Source: Nitrospirales bacterium
GTDB lineage: Bacteria > Nitrospirota > Nitrospiria > Nitrospirales > UBA8639
Direction: 5' to 3'
Assembly: GCA_021603905.1 (NCBI GenBank)
Contig: BQIU01000016.1
Location: 1 to 55,625, forward strand
Length of the DNA: 55,625 bases
Position numbers and translations under genes: made by a program. Positions 8,061 to 17,343 of this stretch are shown here, piece by piece. The notes beneath the pieces were generated by a model that searched no databases, was not told the origin of the DNA, and saw nothing but the letters and a program-made list of their open reading frames with translations. The stretch's first letter is position 1; every line of letters begins with the position of its first letter.

Positions 8061-9005
8061 ATGCGTGATTCTCGAAAACATTATCTCGTCGTCGGGACGT
8101 TTCTTGTAGTCTTACTCGGAACATTAATTGTGTGGCTTGGCATGTTGTCAGGTCTATCCCAGGCCACCCATCAGTACTACCTGGAATTTGATAATGTTAT
8201 GGGCCTAACCGAAGGCGCACAGATTCTTTATGAGGGCTATCCCGTTGGAGAGATTGAAACGATTCGATTTACACGCGGACCAACGGCTGCCGGCTATCGA
8301 TTGGGAATCAGCATTCGCGAGGATTGGAACATTCCCAAGGATAGCTTGGCCATCATCACTCAGGCTGGATTTCTATCCGCCGTTGTCATCGATATTCATG
8401 AAGGGCATTCACCACAGATGCTGAGACCCGGCGAGCAAATCCCCAGTCAAGGGGCCACGAATATTCTCATCACTATGGCATCGGTTGCCAATCAACTTGG
8501 TGAGCTGGCCGATACGAGTCTCAAACCGTTGTTGGATAATCTCACTGACGGAACCAGCTCACTCGATACGCTTGCTCAGGATGCACCGATTATTCTTGGA
8601 AACCTCAAAACCTTTACCACACATCTCAATGACACCACAGAGCAGCTGCACACACTGATCGAACAAAGCGGAGGTCATGTCGATACCATCTTGAATGATG
8701 TCAAAACCGCATCGGGTAATGTGTCAGACCTCACCACAGACTTTCGTCGGACATCAAAGCGTCTCGATCGACTGGTTTTTTCCTTAAATGGATTATTGAA
8801 GAAAAACCAGAAAGACATTGATCACTCCATCAACGACCTTCATCACACATTGGAAGTCGTCGCGAGTCATGTGCAAGAAATCAGCTATAACTTAGAAGCC
8901 ACAACACGAAATATGAATGAATTGACGTCCGAGCTGAGACAAAACCCCGGTGTCATTATTCGCGGCAAGAAGATTCGAGACGATCACGATGGTGGGAACT
9001 ACTAA
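8061..9005 (+). CDS. mlaD: MlaD-type MCE domain protein
   Basis: One N-terminal membrane helix (YLVVGTFLVVLLGTLIVWLG, residues ~8-28) anchors the protein in the inner membrane. It is followed by a single MCE domain (residues ~38-118; FDNVMGLTEGAQILYEGYPVGEI) and a long helical, coiled-coil-like C-terminus (residues ~140-300) that resembles the extended periplasmic arms of longer MCE proteins. At 314 residues it is longer than E. coli MlaD (about 183), so it may form a longer needle rather than a simple ring. It acts as the periplasmic lipid-binding subunit of the adjacent transporter. Confidence 0.92.
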   Translation: MRDSRKHYLVVGTFLVVLLGTLIVWLGMLSGLSQATHQYYLEFDNVMGLTEGAQILYEGYPVGEIETIRFTRGPTAAGYRLGISIREDWNIPKDSLAIITQAGFLSAVVIDIHEGHSPQMLRPGEQIPSQGATNILITMASVANQLGELADTSLKPLLDNLTDGTSSLDTLAQDAPIILGNLKTFTTHLNDTTEQLHTLIEQSGGHVDTILNDVKTASGNVSDLTTDFRRTSKRLDRLVFSLNGLLKKNQKDIDHSINDLHHTLEVVASHVQEISYNLEATTRNMNELTSELRQNPGVIIRGKKIRDDHDGGNY

Positions 9006-9035
9006 TCCGTTCATTGACGAGTGGATGAGTTGGCT

Positions 9036-9680
9036 ATGACTTTGAGACAGACAATAATGAAATTCATCTCGGCCTTCATTGTTAGCGTGACATTTCTGTT
9101 AGGTGGATGTCTGGGAGGCCCCGCTCCGCAAGACCATTTTTATCGACTGGAACTTCCACCACCTAAATCATCGTTTTCCTCACCACTGTTACATGGTACG
9201 ATCCAAATCACACGGCCCTGGGCCGATGCCCTCACCAGTGAGCGTCACCTCCTGTATCGTACGATGACTGGAACAGCGCAAGTCCATCGTCATGCCTACC
9301 ACCGATGGATCGACTCCCCTACACTGATCGTCCAGCAACAAATCACACAGTACCTCCGACACTCAGGAATCGCCACACACGTGGTCACGCCCGAACTACG
9401 AATCAAAGCGGACTATCGGTTCTCATGCCGCATTACAAGACTCGAACGAATTCTTGACGAGTCTCCCAGAGTAATTATGGAGCTTGAACTCGGCTTGACT
9501 CGTCTACGAGAACGGGAAGCCGTCTTCTTGCAAACCTACCGTGTCGAACAACCGGCAAACGGCCCTAACATCTCTGCGGCAATTGAAGCGTACAATCATG
9601 CGCTCACAAAGATTCTCGATCTATTCTTGGAAGATACCTCAACCTTGCCGGAAACCATACGGCTGACGCACCGCCCCTAA
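9036..9680 (+). CDS. ABC transporter auxiliary lipoprotein (PqiC/ABC_trans_aux-like)
   Basis: The protein has a lipoprotein signal (IVSVTFLLGGC, lipobox Cys), then a ~190-residue domain with the opening pattern DHFYRLELPPP typical of the ABC_trans_aux/PqiC family, outer-membrane lipoproteins that accompany MCE transporters. The ATG at 9036 is my preferred start; a GTG at 9021 and an ATG at 9057 are possible. It lies ~30 bases after mlaD and closes the operon. A run of eight T residues follows at 9691-9698, with no strong hairpin before it. Confidence 0.82.
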   Translation: MTLRQTIMKFISAFIVSVTFLLGGCLGGPAPQDHFYRLELPPPKSSFSSPLLHGTIQITRPWADALTSERHLLYRTMTGTAQVHRHAYHRWIDSPTLIVQQQITQYLRHSGIATHVVTPELRIKADYRFSCRITRLERILDESPRVIMELELGLTRLREREAVFLQTYRVEQPANGPNISAAIEAYNHALTKILDLFLEDTSTLPETIRLTHRP

Positions 9681-9843
9681 AGTTCGATTTTTTTTGAAAC
9701 CATTTCACGAGGTAGAGGGATTCGAAATGCACCACTCTCGTCTCTTAGAGAGCAACTCACAAGCTGACGATCATGTTGGACTTCAACGATGACAGCACAA
9801 ACTTGAAACACTCCGCTAAAATATTAAGCAACCAATTCAAGGC

Positions 9844-10788
9844 ATGAAACTCGAACAAGCCATCACCACGCGCATCCTTCTGAAAGAACGCACGACTCTC
9901 ACTGGAATGTCCTTCAGTGAAAATCCGTCTATAGCTGTAGGACTACTGTTTATCACGATAAGCCTACCTGCGCTTACGGAAGCAATGGGATGGATAGAGA
10001 ACTTCCTATTTTCAATGTATGTCCCCTTATGGATTGTTGGTGTGGGTGGAACCATATGCTTAAGCGGCGGCCTATGGCTCACCGTCCATGGGGTTCGTGA
10101 CCGTCGACGTATTTGGAATATGAATCATGGTAAACGACAGTTACCTATGACCCCTTGGTTATGGGACTATCCTTGGCAGGCATGGGGAGCCACCGATAGT
10201 TACCTGAAGAGTGCACTTCGGAGTCTCATTGGACTGCTTCTGTTCAGTGTTTTGGCTTCACCTTTTAATTGGATGGCATTTTTCTGGGAAGGGCGTTCAT
10301 TCTTTTTGCAGGGAACCGTCGGTCTGCTTAACCTCGTCATCATTGTGAGTATTGGTGGACGATTCATGACGAAACTCAGGCAATACCTGACATTTGGCAA
10401 CAGCCAACTGGAATTTCAGGATTTCCCTTTTTTCCTGGGAAATCCAATGTCACTGTCCCTCAGAAATGTTCCCACGAACATTTCAACTCTTCACCTGACG
10501 CTTCGATGTATCGAGGAATCTGCCCAAAGTGAGGGAACGGAAGCTGACTCACCGTCAGTTATCGCCTGCTACCAGGTTTACCATGATACCCAAATTTTAA
10601 AAAGAGAAAATGTTCAACCCGGAGATAACCTGGACCTCTTCTGGATGCTCCCAGATGACGAGACCCTTTCATCGACTCCCAGCGAACGACCAGCGACCTA
10701 TTGGGAACTTGAAGTAACTGCAGCCGGCCAACACCTGACCTACCAGAGCCGGTTTCTCTTACCTATTTACGCTCAACATTTACGTTAA
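9844..10788 (+). CDS. Membrane protein of unknown function (DUF3592-like)
   Basis: A 314-residue protein with two pairs of membrane helices (AVGLLFITISLPALTEAMG and LWIVGVGGTICLSGGLWL; LIGLLLFSVLASPFNWMAFF and GLLNLVIIVSIGG) followed by a soluble beta-rich domain (residues ~185-314; LRNVPTNISTLHLTLRCIEE). The layout, with paired helices and a periplasmic or cytoplasmic beta domain, resembles DUF3592-type proteins, but I am not certain of the family. It stands alone between the Mla operon and the VanZ gene. Confidence 0.6.
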   Translation: MKLEQAITTRILLKERTTLTGMSFSENPSIAVGLLFITISLPALTEAMGWIENFLFSMYVPLWIVGVGGTICLSGGLWLTVHGVRDRRRIWNMNHGKRQLPMTPWLWDYPWQAWGATDSYLKSALRSLIGLLLFSVLASPFNWMAFFWEGRSFFLQGTVGLLNLVIIVSIGGRFMTKLRQYLTFGNSQLEFQDFPFFLGNPMSLSLRNVPTNISTLHLTLRCIEESAQSEGTEADSPSVIACYQVYHDTQILKRENVQPGDNLDLFWMLPDDETLSSTPSERPATYWELEVTAAGQHLTYQSRFLLPIYAQHLR

Positions 10789-10930
10789 CGTTTCATTAAA
10801 AAATTTTAATTCATACCGCAGAAATTGACGGTTCGCCTCCGATCCTTGCAAATGACCCGCCAGAGTGGTATCGATAATATAAGTGGCAAGACATTCAGAA
10901 ACTGATCCGATACGAAACCAGACAGAGACG

Positions 10931-11560
10931 ATGATGAAGAAAACTAAACAAGATCCGCATGTAAGCCAAAAAGCCACAACATCCGAACACAGACACACAT
11001 TGCAACCCACACAATATCTTACCCCTCATCAGCAAAAATCAGTAGGCTTTATCTGCTATTGGCTTCCCCTATTCCTCTATGCAGGAGCGATCGTTCTGGT
11101 ATCATCACTCTCCACACCGAAAGTTCATTTTGAAGCAATGGCCCAGGCTTACCTCTCAATTTCAGGCAGATTCTTCTTACAGCTAAACGATAAAATTGTC
11201 CACCTCATTGAATACGCCATATTGGGCTTACTCACATATCGAGCCATTCGATTCTCTTGGGGCAGTCAACTAGGCGCATTTTCAGCATTTATCACCATAA
11301 TCGCCGTTGGACTGTTTGGGTGCACCGATGAATTTCATCAATGGTTTATCCCGTTACGGAAAGTGGAAATCTTAGATCTCATGGCGGACATTGCGGGAGG
11401 CTTCATCGGTATCGCACTATGGGAATGGGGCCGAACCCTCCCAGCAATTCGAGAGATTGAAGAACAAATCCCCTTGAAATTGCAACTCATCAGAGGGCTC
11501 GCCACATCAAAGAAAAAAACACCGGCCCCTTCACTACCTGATACGTCTTTAAAGGACTAA
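10931..11560 (+). CDS. VanZ-like family membrane protein
   Basis: About 209 residues from the ATG at 10931 (a GTG at 10883 would add 16). After a polar N-terminus come four membrane helices with the VanZ family signatures DKIVHLIEYAILGLLTYR and GCTDEFHQWFIPLRKVEILDLMADIAGGFIG. VanZ-like proteins are small integral membrane proteins; the founder affects teicoplanin resistance, but most members, including stand-alone ones like this, have no known role. The C-terminal ~50 residues are charged and probably cytoplasmic. Confidence 0.85.
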   Translation: MMKKTKQDPHVSQKATTSEHRHTLQPTQYLTPHQQKSVGFICYWLPLFLYAGAIVLVSSLSTPKVHFEAMAQAYLSISGRFFLQLNDKIVHLIEYAILGLLTYRAIRFSWGSQLGAFSAFITIIAVGLFGCTDEFHQWFIPLRKVEILDLMADIAGGFIGIALWEWGRTLPAIREIEEQIPLKLQLIRGLATSKKKTPAPSLPDTSLKD

Positions 11561-11608
11561 CTCACAGGATTAACCATTCCTCTACAGTTCATAAGATCAA
11601 CAACTAGG

Positions 11609-12325
11609 CTATGAAGATCCATACACGGGAACTATCCCACTTCGGACACAATGATTTTCCTCTGATACAAGAAATGCGATTGTTGAGGCCACGTCTTCGA
11701 CCTTAACCCAGGCGTCGAAATTCTCATCAGGCATTGAGACTCGATTCGCTGGAGTATCCATAATAGACGGAGCGATCGCGTTCACCCATATACGCTCCTC
11801 CGACAATTCTTCTCCCAAACACTGCGAAAACGCCGCTACAGCCGATTTGCTGGTGGTATAGGCTAGTAGTCCCGCTCCTGTTCGAGGTTCACTTCCTGGA
11901 CGTGCCGTGACATTGACAAGGCAACCGCCTTGTCCAGAATTTCGGAAATGACGAACAGCTTCACGGGAACATAGAAATGCGGTCACCACATTCAATTCGA
12001 ATTGCATCACAAAATCCTTGCAGGACGTTTCTAGGATAGGCGCGGAGAAAAATCCTCCAACAAGATGAATGGAACCAGAAAAATTTCCTGATGCGGCCAC
12101 CTCTGAATAGAAGTCCGTAACCGTGTCTTCATTGGTTAAATCTAATCCCGCAACAGCTTGTACGAGTTGAGTATCGAGAGCAGAGACGGCAACACGATCT
12201 TCCTCAGACTTACATGGCACATGACACATGACCCCTTCACTCACCAGCTTGCGGACGACGGCTAAGCCGAGCGCACCTGCACCGCCGGTCACAACCATCC
12301 TACGATCTTTACCTAATGAAGACAT
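11609..12325 (-). CDS. SDR family NAD(P)-dependent oxidoreductase
   Basis: A 238-residue short-chain dehydrogenase. The cofactor loop is TGGAGALGLAVVRKL near residue 14, and the catalytic pair is in YTTSKSAVAAFSQ (Tyr and Lys spaced YxxxK), with a preceding Ser/Thr region (LVNVTARPGSEPRTGAG). The fold is complete, so it is probably active. It is transcribed leftward, 32 bases after an NTF2-like protein gene, suggesting co-transcription. The substrate is not predictable from sequence. Confidence 0.9.
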   Translation of the reverse strand: MSSLGKDRRMVVTGGAGALGLAVVRKLVSEGVMCHVPCKSEEDRVAVSALDTQLVQAVAGLDLTNEDTVTDFYSEVAASGNFSGSIHLVGGFFSAPILETSCKDFVMQFELNVVTAFLCSREAVRHFRNSGQGGCLVNVTARPGSEPRTGAGLLAYTTSKSAVAAFSQCLGEELSEERIWVNAIAPSIMDTPANRVSMPDENFDAWVKVEDVASTIAFLVSEENHCVRSGIVPVYGSS

Positions 12326-12357
12326 TAAGAAAGCCCTTTCGGTGTGATAGAATACAA

Positions 12358-12750
12358 TTAATCCTCAAGTGGTCCCGGTTCATAATTTCCGTAAAAGCGA
12401 ACATGAGCAATCTTTCCATTCTTCCAACGTTCGACCACAGCTTGCTCGACTTCGACATGACCTTTATCCGTTTGTTCCCACTTCATCACGCATTCGTAAA
12501 AGACCACACCAGTCCCATGACCTTGATCATCGACAGCCGTGGCAAGGATATCGATGCCATGATACGTTTTGACTTTTTTTTGAAACTTTTGTTCAGTGGC
12601 CGCCATGGCTTTGCGACCTTTCGTGGGAGGATTTGAATTTTCTTGAGCGGTCGCATGCTCTGAGTAAAAGTCCTCGATCCCTTCGACAAATTTCCCATCT
12701 TTTAAGTAAGCTATAACTTGATTGTGAAGGGATTCCAATTTCTCTGACAT
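12358..12750 (-). CDS. SnoaL/NTF2-like domain protein
   Basis: A 130-residue protein starting at 12750 behind a strong AAGGAGGTG ribosome site. The pattern VIAYLKDGKFVEGIEDFYSEHATAQENSNPPTKGRKAMAA...KKVKTYHGIDILATAVDDQGHGTGVVFYEC is that of the SnoaL/nuclear-transport-factor-2 cone fold, found in small isomerases, cyclases and dimerising accessory domains. It precedes the SDR gene on the same strand with a 32-base gap. No catalytic residues can be pinned down. Confidence 0.8.
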   Translation of the reverse strand: MSEKLESLHNQVIAYLKDGKFVEGIEDFYSEHATAQENSNPPTKGRKAMAATEQKFQKKVKTYHGIDILATAVDDQGHGTGVVFYECVMKWEQTDKGHVEVEQAVVERWKNGKIAHVRFYGNYEPGPLED

Positions 12751-13363
12751 ATCACACCTCCTTGTTCGAAAGGATGAACTCAGACGATACCGCCATGGGA
12801 ATAATCTCGCGACTGTAGCATGAAGAGTGTGCGCAATCGATTCTAAGCCTCGTCAGTCGGATATATCGCCTAGACACTTACTTATTCCTGAGGATACCTT
12901 GTGCAGTATTCGATCCTTGATACCCCAATCCTCAATCAAATACATCTGGGTTAGTGTAGAGAGGAGATCTGAGTACAGCAACTATCATGAACCCTTGCTT
13001 ACCATCAACCGTCAGGTAACAGAGAGCTATTGTTCGTCAAGTATGAGTACAGGCATTAATCCTCTAGCACCTTCCAAACCAAACAGAGTTCTATCATCGG
13101 CCTGCAAATAATTTTCCTTATGTGAAGTGAGGATATCGCATTCTCAACTATCAACTAGGTTCGTGACTAAAGGCTCTCTAGAAGGTCCTATGACTACCAA
13201 GAAGCAATCACAACCACCCTCCACCCACACCTGAATAATTTGTTGGGAAACCTACCTTTATACGTCGGCACTCAGGTATTAAGAATTCCTAAAAACGCTC
13301 CGAAGAAGTAAAGAGAGCACAAATGCGGGAAACTGACGTGCCTCACCTAACCTGAATTCCTAC
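12751..13363. other. Gene-free interval between divergent genes
   Basis: About 610 bases between the leftward NTF2-like gene and the rightward sterol-desaturase gene. It should hold promoters for both. I see no credible coding frame (a 94-codon frame at 12827-13111 has no family resemblance and unnatural composition) and no repeat shared with the rest of the window. Confidence 0.5.
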
Positions 13364-14257
13364 GTGGACACTGACCTTTTCATTCGAATTTCAGCCTTTC
13401 TTGGTATTTTCACATTAATGGCATGTTGGGAAGTTCTTACCCCACGACGCCACACACCTTCAGATAAATTAACACGCTGGATGAACAATTTGACGATGTC
13501 CGTCATCAATGTCCTCGTTTTGCGTGTCCTTTTCATGTCCGGGGCTATCGGAACGGCTATTTACGTTGAAGCCGAAGGCTGGGGTCTCCTCAACCATCTG
13601 ATATTGCCAGTATGGGCTGATGGACTTCTTGCCCTTTTCGTCCTCGATCTGGTCGTTTACGGACAGCATGTTTTGTTTCATTCCGTCCCGTTCTTCTGGC
13701 GCATGCATAAAGTTCATCATTCCGATATCGAACTGGATGTCACCACCGGCATTCGTTTTCACCCTGGCGAAATGGTCATCTCCCTGTTCATTAAAATGGG
13801 AACGATTATGCTGGTTGGTGTCTCACCAGGGGTGGTATTAATTTTTGAAGTGTTGCTCAATGCCACGGCCATGTTTAATCACAGCAATGTCACCATTCCA
13901 TTGACGGTCGACCACTGGCTCAGAAAACTCGTGGTCACGCCGGACATGCACCGCATTCATCATTCGGTAATATCGGAAGAAAGTACTCGCAATTATGGTT
14001 TTAATCTATCGTGGTGGGATCGTGCATTTGGGACCTACCGACATCAGCCTTCTCTGGGACATGAACATATGCCTCTCGGCCTCGAACAGTATAGAGATCC
14101 CGGCCACCTCACATGGCCACATCTCTTGGCCTTGCCCTTCCTGAAAGATCCGAACATTCAACCAAGCAATCAAGGAGCACTTCATAACCCTGAACAAGTC
14201 AGCGAGAGAGATCGACTCAAAAGAATGGTCAAGACTGAAGCTAAAGCGTTGATGTAG
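13364..14257 (+). CDS. Sterol desaturase / fatty acid hydroxylase family protein
   Basis: A 297-residue integral membrane di-iron oxygenase with a GTG start. Membrane helices lie in the first ~110 residues, and the His clusters that bind two iron atoms are all present: HVLFH, HKVHH, HSN and HRIHHS. Members of this superfamily hydroxylate or desaturate lipids (sterols, fatty acids, carotenoids) using O2. The substrate is unknown; the hydrophilic C-terminus (~residues 230-297) is unremarkable. The gene is monocistronic. Confidence 0.9.
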   Translation: MDTDLFIRISAFLGIFTLMACWEVLTPRRHTPSDKLTRWMNNLTMSVINVLVLRVLFMSGAIGTAIYVEAEGWGLLNHLILPVWADGLLALFVLDLVVYGQHVLFHSVPFFWRMHKVHHSDIELDVTTGIRFHPGEMVISLFIKMGTIMLVGVSPGVVLIFEVLLNATAMFNHSNVTIPLTVDHWLRKLVVTPDMHRIHHSVISEESTRNYGFNLSWWDRAFGTYRHQPSLGHEHMPLGLEQYRDPGHLTWPHLLALPFLKDPNIQPSNQGALHNPEQVSERDRLKRMVKTEAKALM

Positions 14258-14417
14258 AGGGGGGCAACCCCGATTTCCAATTTGAGGGCTTCCCCAAAAC
14301 TCTCTTCATCCGAAAAATCTAGAAACTGCACGTTGATCTCACCTATTTGTTTTTTTCAACACAATACCCTGCCCCGCCGTCTTTTAATCTCAACGGCCCT
14401 ACCAATGGTATTCTGGC

Positions 14418-14684
14418 TTAGCGCCATTTAAATACGACATAAGGCGTAAGATAATAAGCGAAGACAGAAAGGACCACGCCCCACACCGCCCCGGATACAC
14501 CACGCATCATTACGCCAACAAGAGGAGCAAGAAACACGATGAGTATCATTACAATCGCAATGGGTCTATTCCCTTCATAGAAATGCTGTCGCTGCGTACT
14601 CTTGAGTGATTCGGTGAAAGAAAGATCAGAGGGAGAATTCATAACGCGATAACGGACAAGAGGAACGGATGACGAGTTATCCAA
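14418..14684 (-). CDS. Small membrane protein, unknown function
   Basis: An 88-residue frame beginning at a TTG (14684); an ATG at 14642 gives 74 residues and is equally likely. Two membrane helices are evident (IAIVMILIVFLAPLVGVMM and GAVWGVVLSVFAYYLTPYVVF), joined by a short loop. It has no recognisable family. It sits alone between the sterol-desaturase gene, which converges on it, and the zinc-ribbon gene. Confidence 0.55.
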   Translation of the reverse strand: MDNSSSVPLVRYRVMNSPSDLSFTESLKSTQRQHFYEGNRPIAIVMILIVFLAPLVGVMMRGVSGAVWGVVLSVFAYYLTPYVVFKWR

Positions 14685-14762
14685 GCAGACTCATTCTTGG
14701 ACACAATGATCTTGTGAAAAATACCGAAAGCCCAAATTGAGGGGAACTCATCCGACTGGAAC

Positions 14763-15122
14763 TTAACTTTCCATCATCTCCAATCGTGCATCAAACTCAT
14801 GACCGCAGGAGACGCAGCGGATGCAGTCAGATTCCACGATCGGTTCGTCATCTCGAATGCCCATACCTCCACAATCTGGACATTGCGATAGGTGCAGCAC
14901 TTCATCTTGGAGGTTTTCATATCGGGTGCCACGTAAGCAGTAAATCGGTTGCCCATCTAGCATCCACGGTTCGCAGGCCTTATTCACGACAGGCAGGGCA
15001 ATGTAATGATGATTGGCATAGTCTTGAATTTCCTGATGAGTATTCAACCCATCTTTAATGAGCTTATCGGTTTTCGCGTCATAAATACTGCCATCTTTCA
15101 CCACAGCCTTTGTTGGTCCCAT
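14763..15122 (-). CDS. Zinc-ribbon protein of unknown function
   Basis: About 119 residues starting at the ATG at 15122, which has an ideal GGAGGTG ribosome site; the frame runs 69 bases further upstream without support. The C-terminal half carries two metal-binding knuckles, CPDCGGMG and CIRCVSCGHEF, spaced to form a zinc ribbon. The N-terminal half (KDGSIYDAKTDKLIKDGLNTHQEIQDYANHHYIALPVVNK) is not recognised. It may be a small nucleic-acid- or protein-binding regulator. Confidence 0.7.
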   Translation of the reverse strand: MGPTKAVVKDGSIYDAKTDKLIKDGLNTHQEIQDYANHHYIALPVVNKACEPWMLDGQPIYCLRGTRYENLQDEVLHLSQCPDCGGMGIRDDEPIVESDCIRCVSCGHEFDARLEMMES

Positions 15123-15479
15123 GAGACACCTCCGTTGGAAATGATAGACCGATTTGAAATCTGTGTATTCGGACAAGTATGCCATATCCACCTACCGGAA
15201 GGACAACCTGGGAAAAGCTCTTAGTTTCGCCTCTCGCGTAAATGTCCAGGGAAACGTGACGAGACAAGTAATCCGCTTAGTCCATGCGCTCGAACACAGA
15301 GCTTCCTCATGTCGCCAAAGGCGACGATCCTCCACAACAGGCTTGTGATTGTCAGTGAACAGTCAAGCAAGTAAATGGGCTCGAATAATTTTGACGCCGG
15401 TTGCTTCTTCTTCAAGACGGCAATAATCAAACGAAAAGCCAGAATGACCGGCTGTATCGGAATCGTCCCAGAGGCACCC
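15123..15479. other. Gene-free interval
   Basis: About 360 bases between the zinc-ribbon and GYD genes, both leftward. It should contain the promoter of the zinc-ribbon gene and the transcript end of the GYD gene. Short frames here on both strands look random, and I see no repeat or RNA gene. Confidence 0.45.
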
Positions 15480-15803
15480 TTATTTACTTTTCTTCTTTGT
15501 GGATTTCCCCCACGTTTCTTTCAACACCGACTTCCACTCGTCACGAGACACGGCCGGCATCGTCTTAATGCGAATATGCCCCATTGAAGCATTGAGGACC
15601 CCGGCCTTCATTGCTGCACGGTTGTGCGGAAATTCCAGGATAGCGACCACATCATATTCACCCAAACAATAATAGGCATGGATCAATTTGCCACCCAGGG
15701 ATTCCACATTCTTTTTCACCATGTCTGACCGTGCGACACCTTTGGCCTTCATGGTCTTTAATCCTTCGTGAGTAAAGTTCACTAAACTGACGTAAATAGC
15801 CAT
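15480..15803 (-). CDS. GYD domain-containing protein
   Basis: A 107-residue protein starting at 15803 behind an AGGAGGTG ribosome site. It has the GYD-domain pattern: MAIYVSLVNFTHEGLKTMK at the start, then KLIHAYYCLGEYDVVAILEFP around residues 38-58 (the GEYD motif that names the family) and HIRIKTMPAVS. The fold is ferredoxin-like, as in stress-responsive dimeric barrel proteins. The C-terminus is a short Lys-rich tail. The cellular role of the family is not known. Confidence 0.92.
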   Translation of the reverse strand: MAIYVSLVNFTHEGLKTMKAKGVARSDMVKKNVESLGGKLIHAYYCLGEYDVVAILEFPHNRAAMKAGVLNASMGHIRIKTMPAVSRDEWKSVLKETWGKSTKKKSK

Positions 15804-16330
15804 GAAACACCTCCTGGTGATGGAAGAGAATGATGACAGCGGTCGATCATCAACATGATCGTGGGAGTATCCTAAACAAAAACTACAAGGAAGGATAGCG
15901 TTTTTATGGATCCTGTCCCTCGAGATAGGTAGGCTACTCAGAAATCATTCAACAGATAATCCTCGAAAATGAAAAAGGTTCACCAAAGGTTCGGGTACAA
16001 ACATGTGTCGGACTCAAATGAATGTGTGATGAAAGAACAAGAGGGAGTCAAAATTCAAATGACGGCCACGTGAACAGAGATCACGACGCAAAGGCATAAT
16101 GGACAGCCTTTCTGAGCAAAACAGTTCTCATCATTTCCCAAAATATCCTCAAAGTGAAACGTGGAGGCATGGAACTTGATTGAGTTCGACTGACACGTTT
16201 CTTTTTCACAGTCTCTGGGAAATCACAGAGAACTCTTGTATAGTCTTTCACGTCGAAGTGAGACAGACAGGGTCGCATGAATGGCAACCGAAAGTAGTCC
16301 ACAACAAATGGTTTTACATTGGAGGATGAC
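15804..16330. other. Gene-free interval between divergent genes
   Basis: About 530 bases between the leftward GYD gene and the small rightward gene at 16331. An 89-codon leftward frame at 16081-16350 has no good start and overlaps the next gene's ribosome site, so I do not accept it. No repeat or RNA element is evident. Confidence 0.45.
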
Positions 16331-16588
16331 ATGCCCTCAAAACACACCACCCCCCAAAGTTCGAAACAACGAGGTCAGGCAAAGAAACTAGCACGTACGT
16401 CTTCCTCTCGTCCGCGTCAAGTCGATGCGGAAGACATACACGCAATCAGCGAAAGGCTCGACATGATGCTTCCTGAGGTCATGGCACGAATCGCTGCCGT
16501 TGAGCACGTGTTAATTGAAAAACAGGTATGTTCGCTAGACGATCTGCTGAAAGCTCGACAATTTATAAATGAGCAGGAAAGTTTTTGA
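16331..16588 (+). CDS. Small hypothetical protein, 85 residues
   Basis: I start this gene at the ATG at 16331 because GGAGG lies at 16321-16325; a TTG at 16319 would overlap that site. The N-terminal third is basic and disordered (many Lys, Ser, Arg, Gln), and the rest is helical (ISERLDMMLPEVMARIAAVEHVLIEK, then SLDDLLKARQFINEQ). I do not recognise the family. It stands alone and is followed by a 190-base gap before a convergent gene. Confidence 0.55.
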   Translation: MPSKHTTPQSSKQRGQAKKLARTSSSRPRQVDAEDIHAISERLDMMLPEVMARIAAVEHVLIEKQVCSLDDLLKARQFINEQESF

Positions 16589-16779
16589 TCAGATCTTTTT
16601 ACTCATCCTCGCCTACTACGGCGATGTCTTCACATGCTGACAAGCTGAGACAGTCACTGAAAGATTGTTGCTTCTGCCTTTGCTTACCCAGCATCAAAAG
16701 CAGAAAGCTAGAACATCACGGTGAAGGCTGCGTATTTCACCTGATCAGACCTCACAAAGAAGCGGAATAGGATTCATTC

Positions 16780-17145
16780 TCATTCCGAATCGCGATGAAC
16801 CGTTTCTGGGGAAAAGGCGGGTACGCAGACGGCCACATATTCCGCCCCACCCTGTTCTGGGGAGCTGTACCGAACCCATTCTCCGGGCAAACACACAATG
16901 GCTTGCCCCTCGAGCACATCAAATGCTCCCTGCTCATGCTCGACACGAAGCATGCCTTTTAACACCACCGTGGTCTCTGTAAAGTCTGGACGCTGCCCCG
17001 GTTCCACCCATCCCTGCGGCGACACCATCCTCGCCACACTAATCGACTCATCTTTTGTTGCGACTCGCCCCGCATATTCTTCAATGCGTTTAGGTTTCGT
17101 CCCAGCAGCGGTTATTATCGAAGGGTCTTCAATCAATCGTGGCAT
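16780..17145 (-). CDS. Cupin domain protein (intact paralogue)
   Basis: A 121-residue single-domain cupin with a strong ribosome site (GGAGG, 7 bases before the ATG). The barrel strands are visible (ISVARMVSPQGWVEPGQRPDFTETTVVLKGMLRVEHEQG, then VLEGQAIVCLPGEWVRYSSPEQGGAEYVAVCVP). The usual His/Glu metal ligands are sparse, so it could bind a small molecule or sugar rather than act as a metal enzyme. It is the intact relative of the stop-interrupted copy at 1883-2248, identical to it in length. Confidence 0.8.
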   Translation of the reverse strand: MPRLIEDPSIITAAGTKPKRIEEYAGRVATKDESISVARMVSPQGWVEPGQRPDFTETTVVLKGMLRVEHEQGAFDVLEGQAIVCLPGEWVRYSSPEQGGAEYVAVCVPAFSPETVHRDSE

Positions 17146-17343
17146 TGGGAGGCCTCCTTTTAATCCTCACACATGATGTTCGCGTGAAAGCCTAGTCAGT
17201 CAACCTACATGTGTCAAGAATTCACTGAAAAATGACAAAACACTAGAATACATGATGAACCAATTTTTGAGTCATATTGGAGCCATCCTATGGTATGTTG
17301 TGAACGTATCCACCTCCTTATATCAAAAGGCTCTTTTGAAATC

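Noticed and set aside
12827..13111. 94-codon frame between divergent genes
   Set aside because: No family resemblance, no ribosome site, and composition like random sequence.
16585..16770. Frame overlapping the end of the 85-residue gene
   Set aside because: Cys- and Ser-rich random-looking product with a TTG start and no ribosome site.
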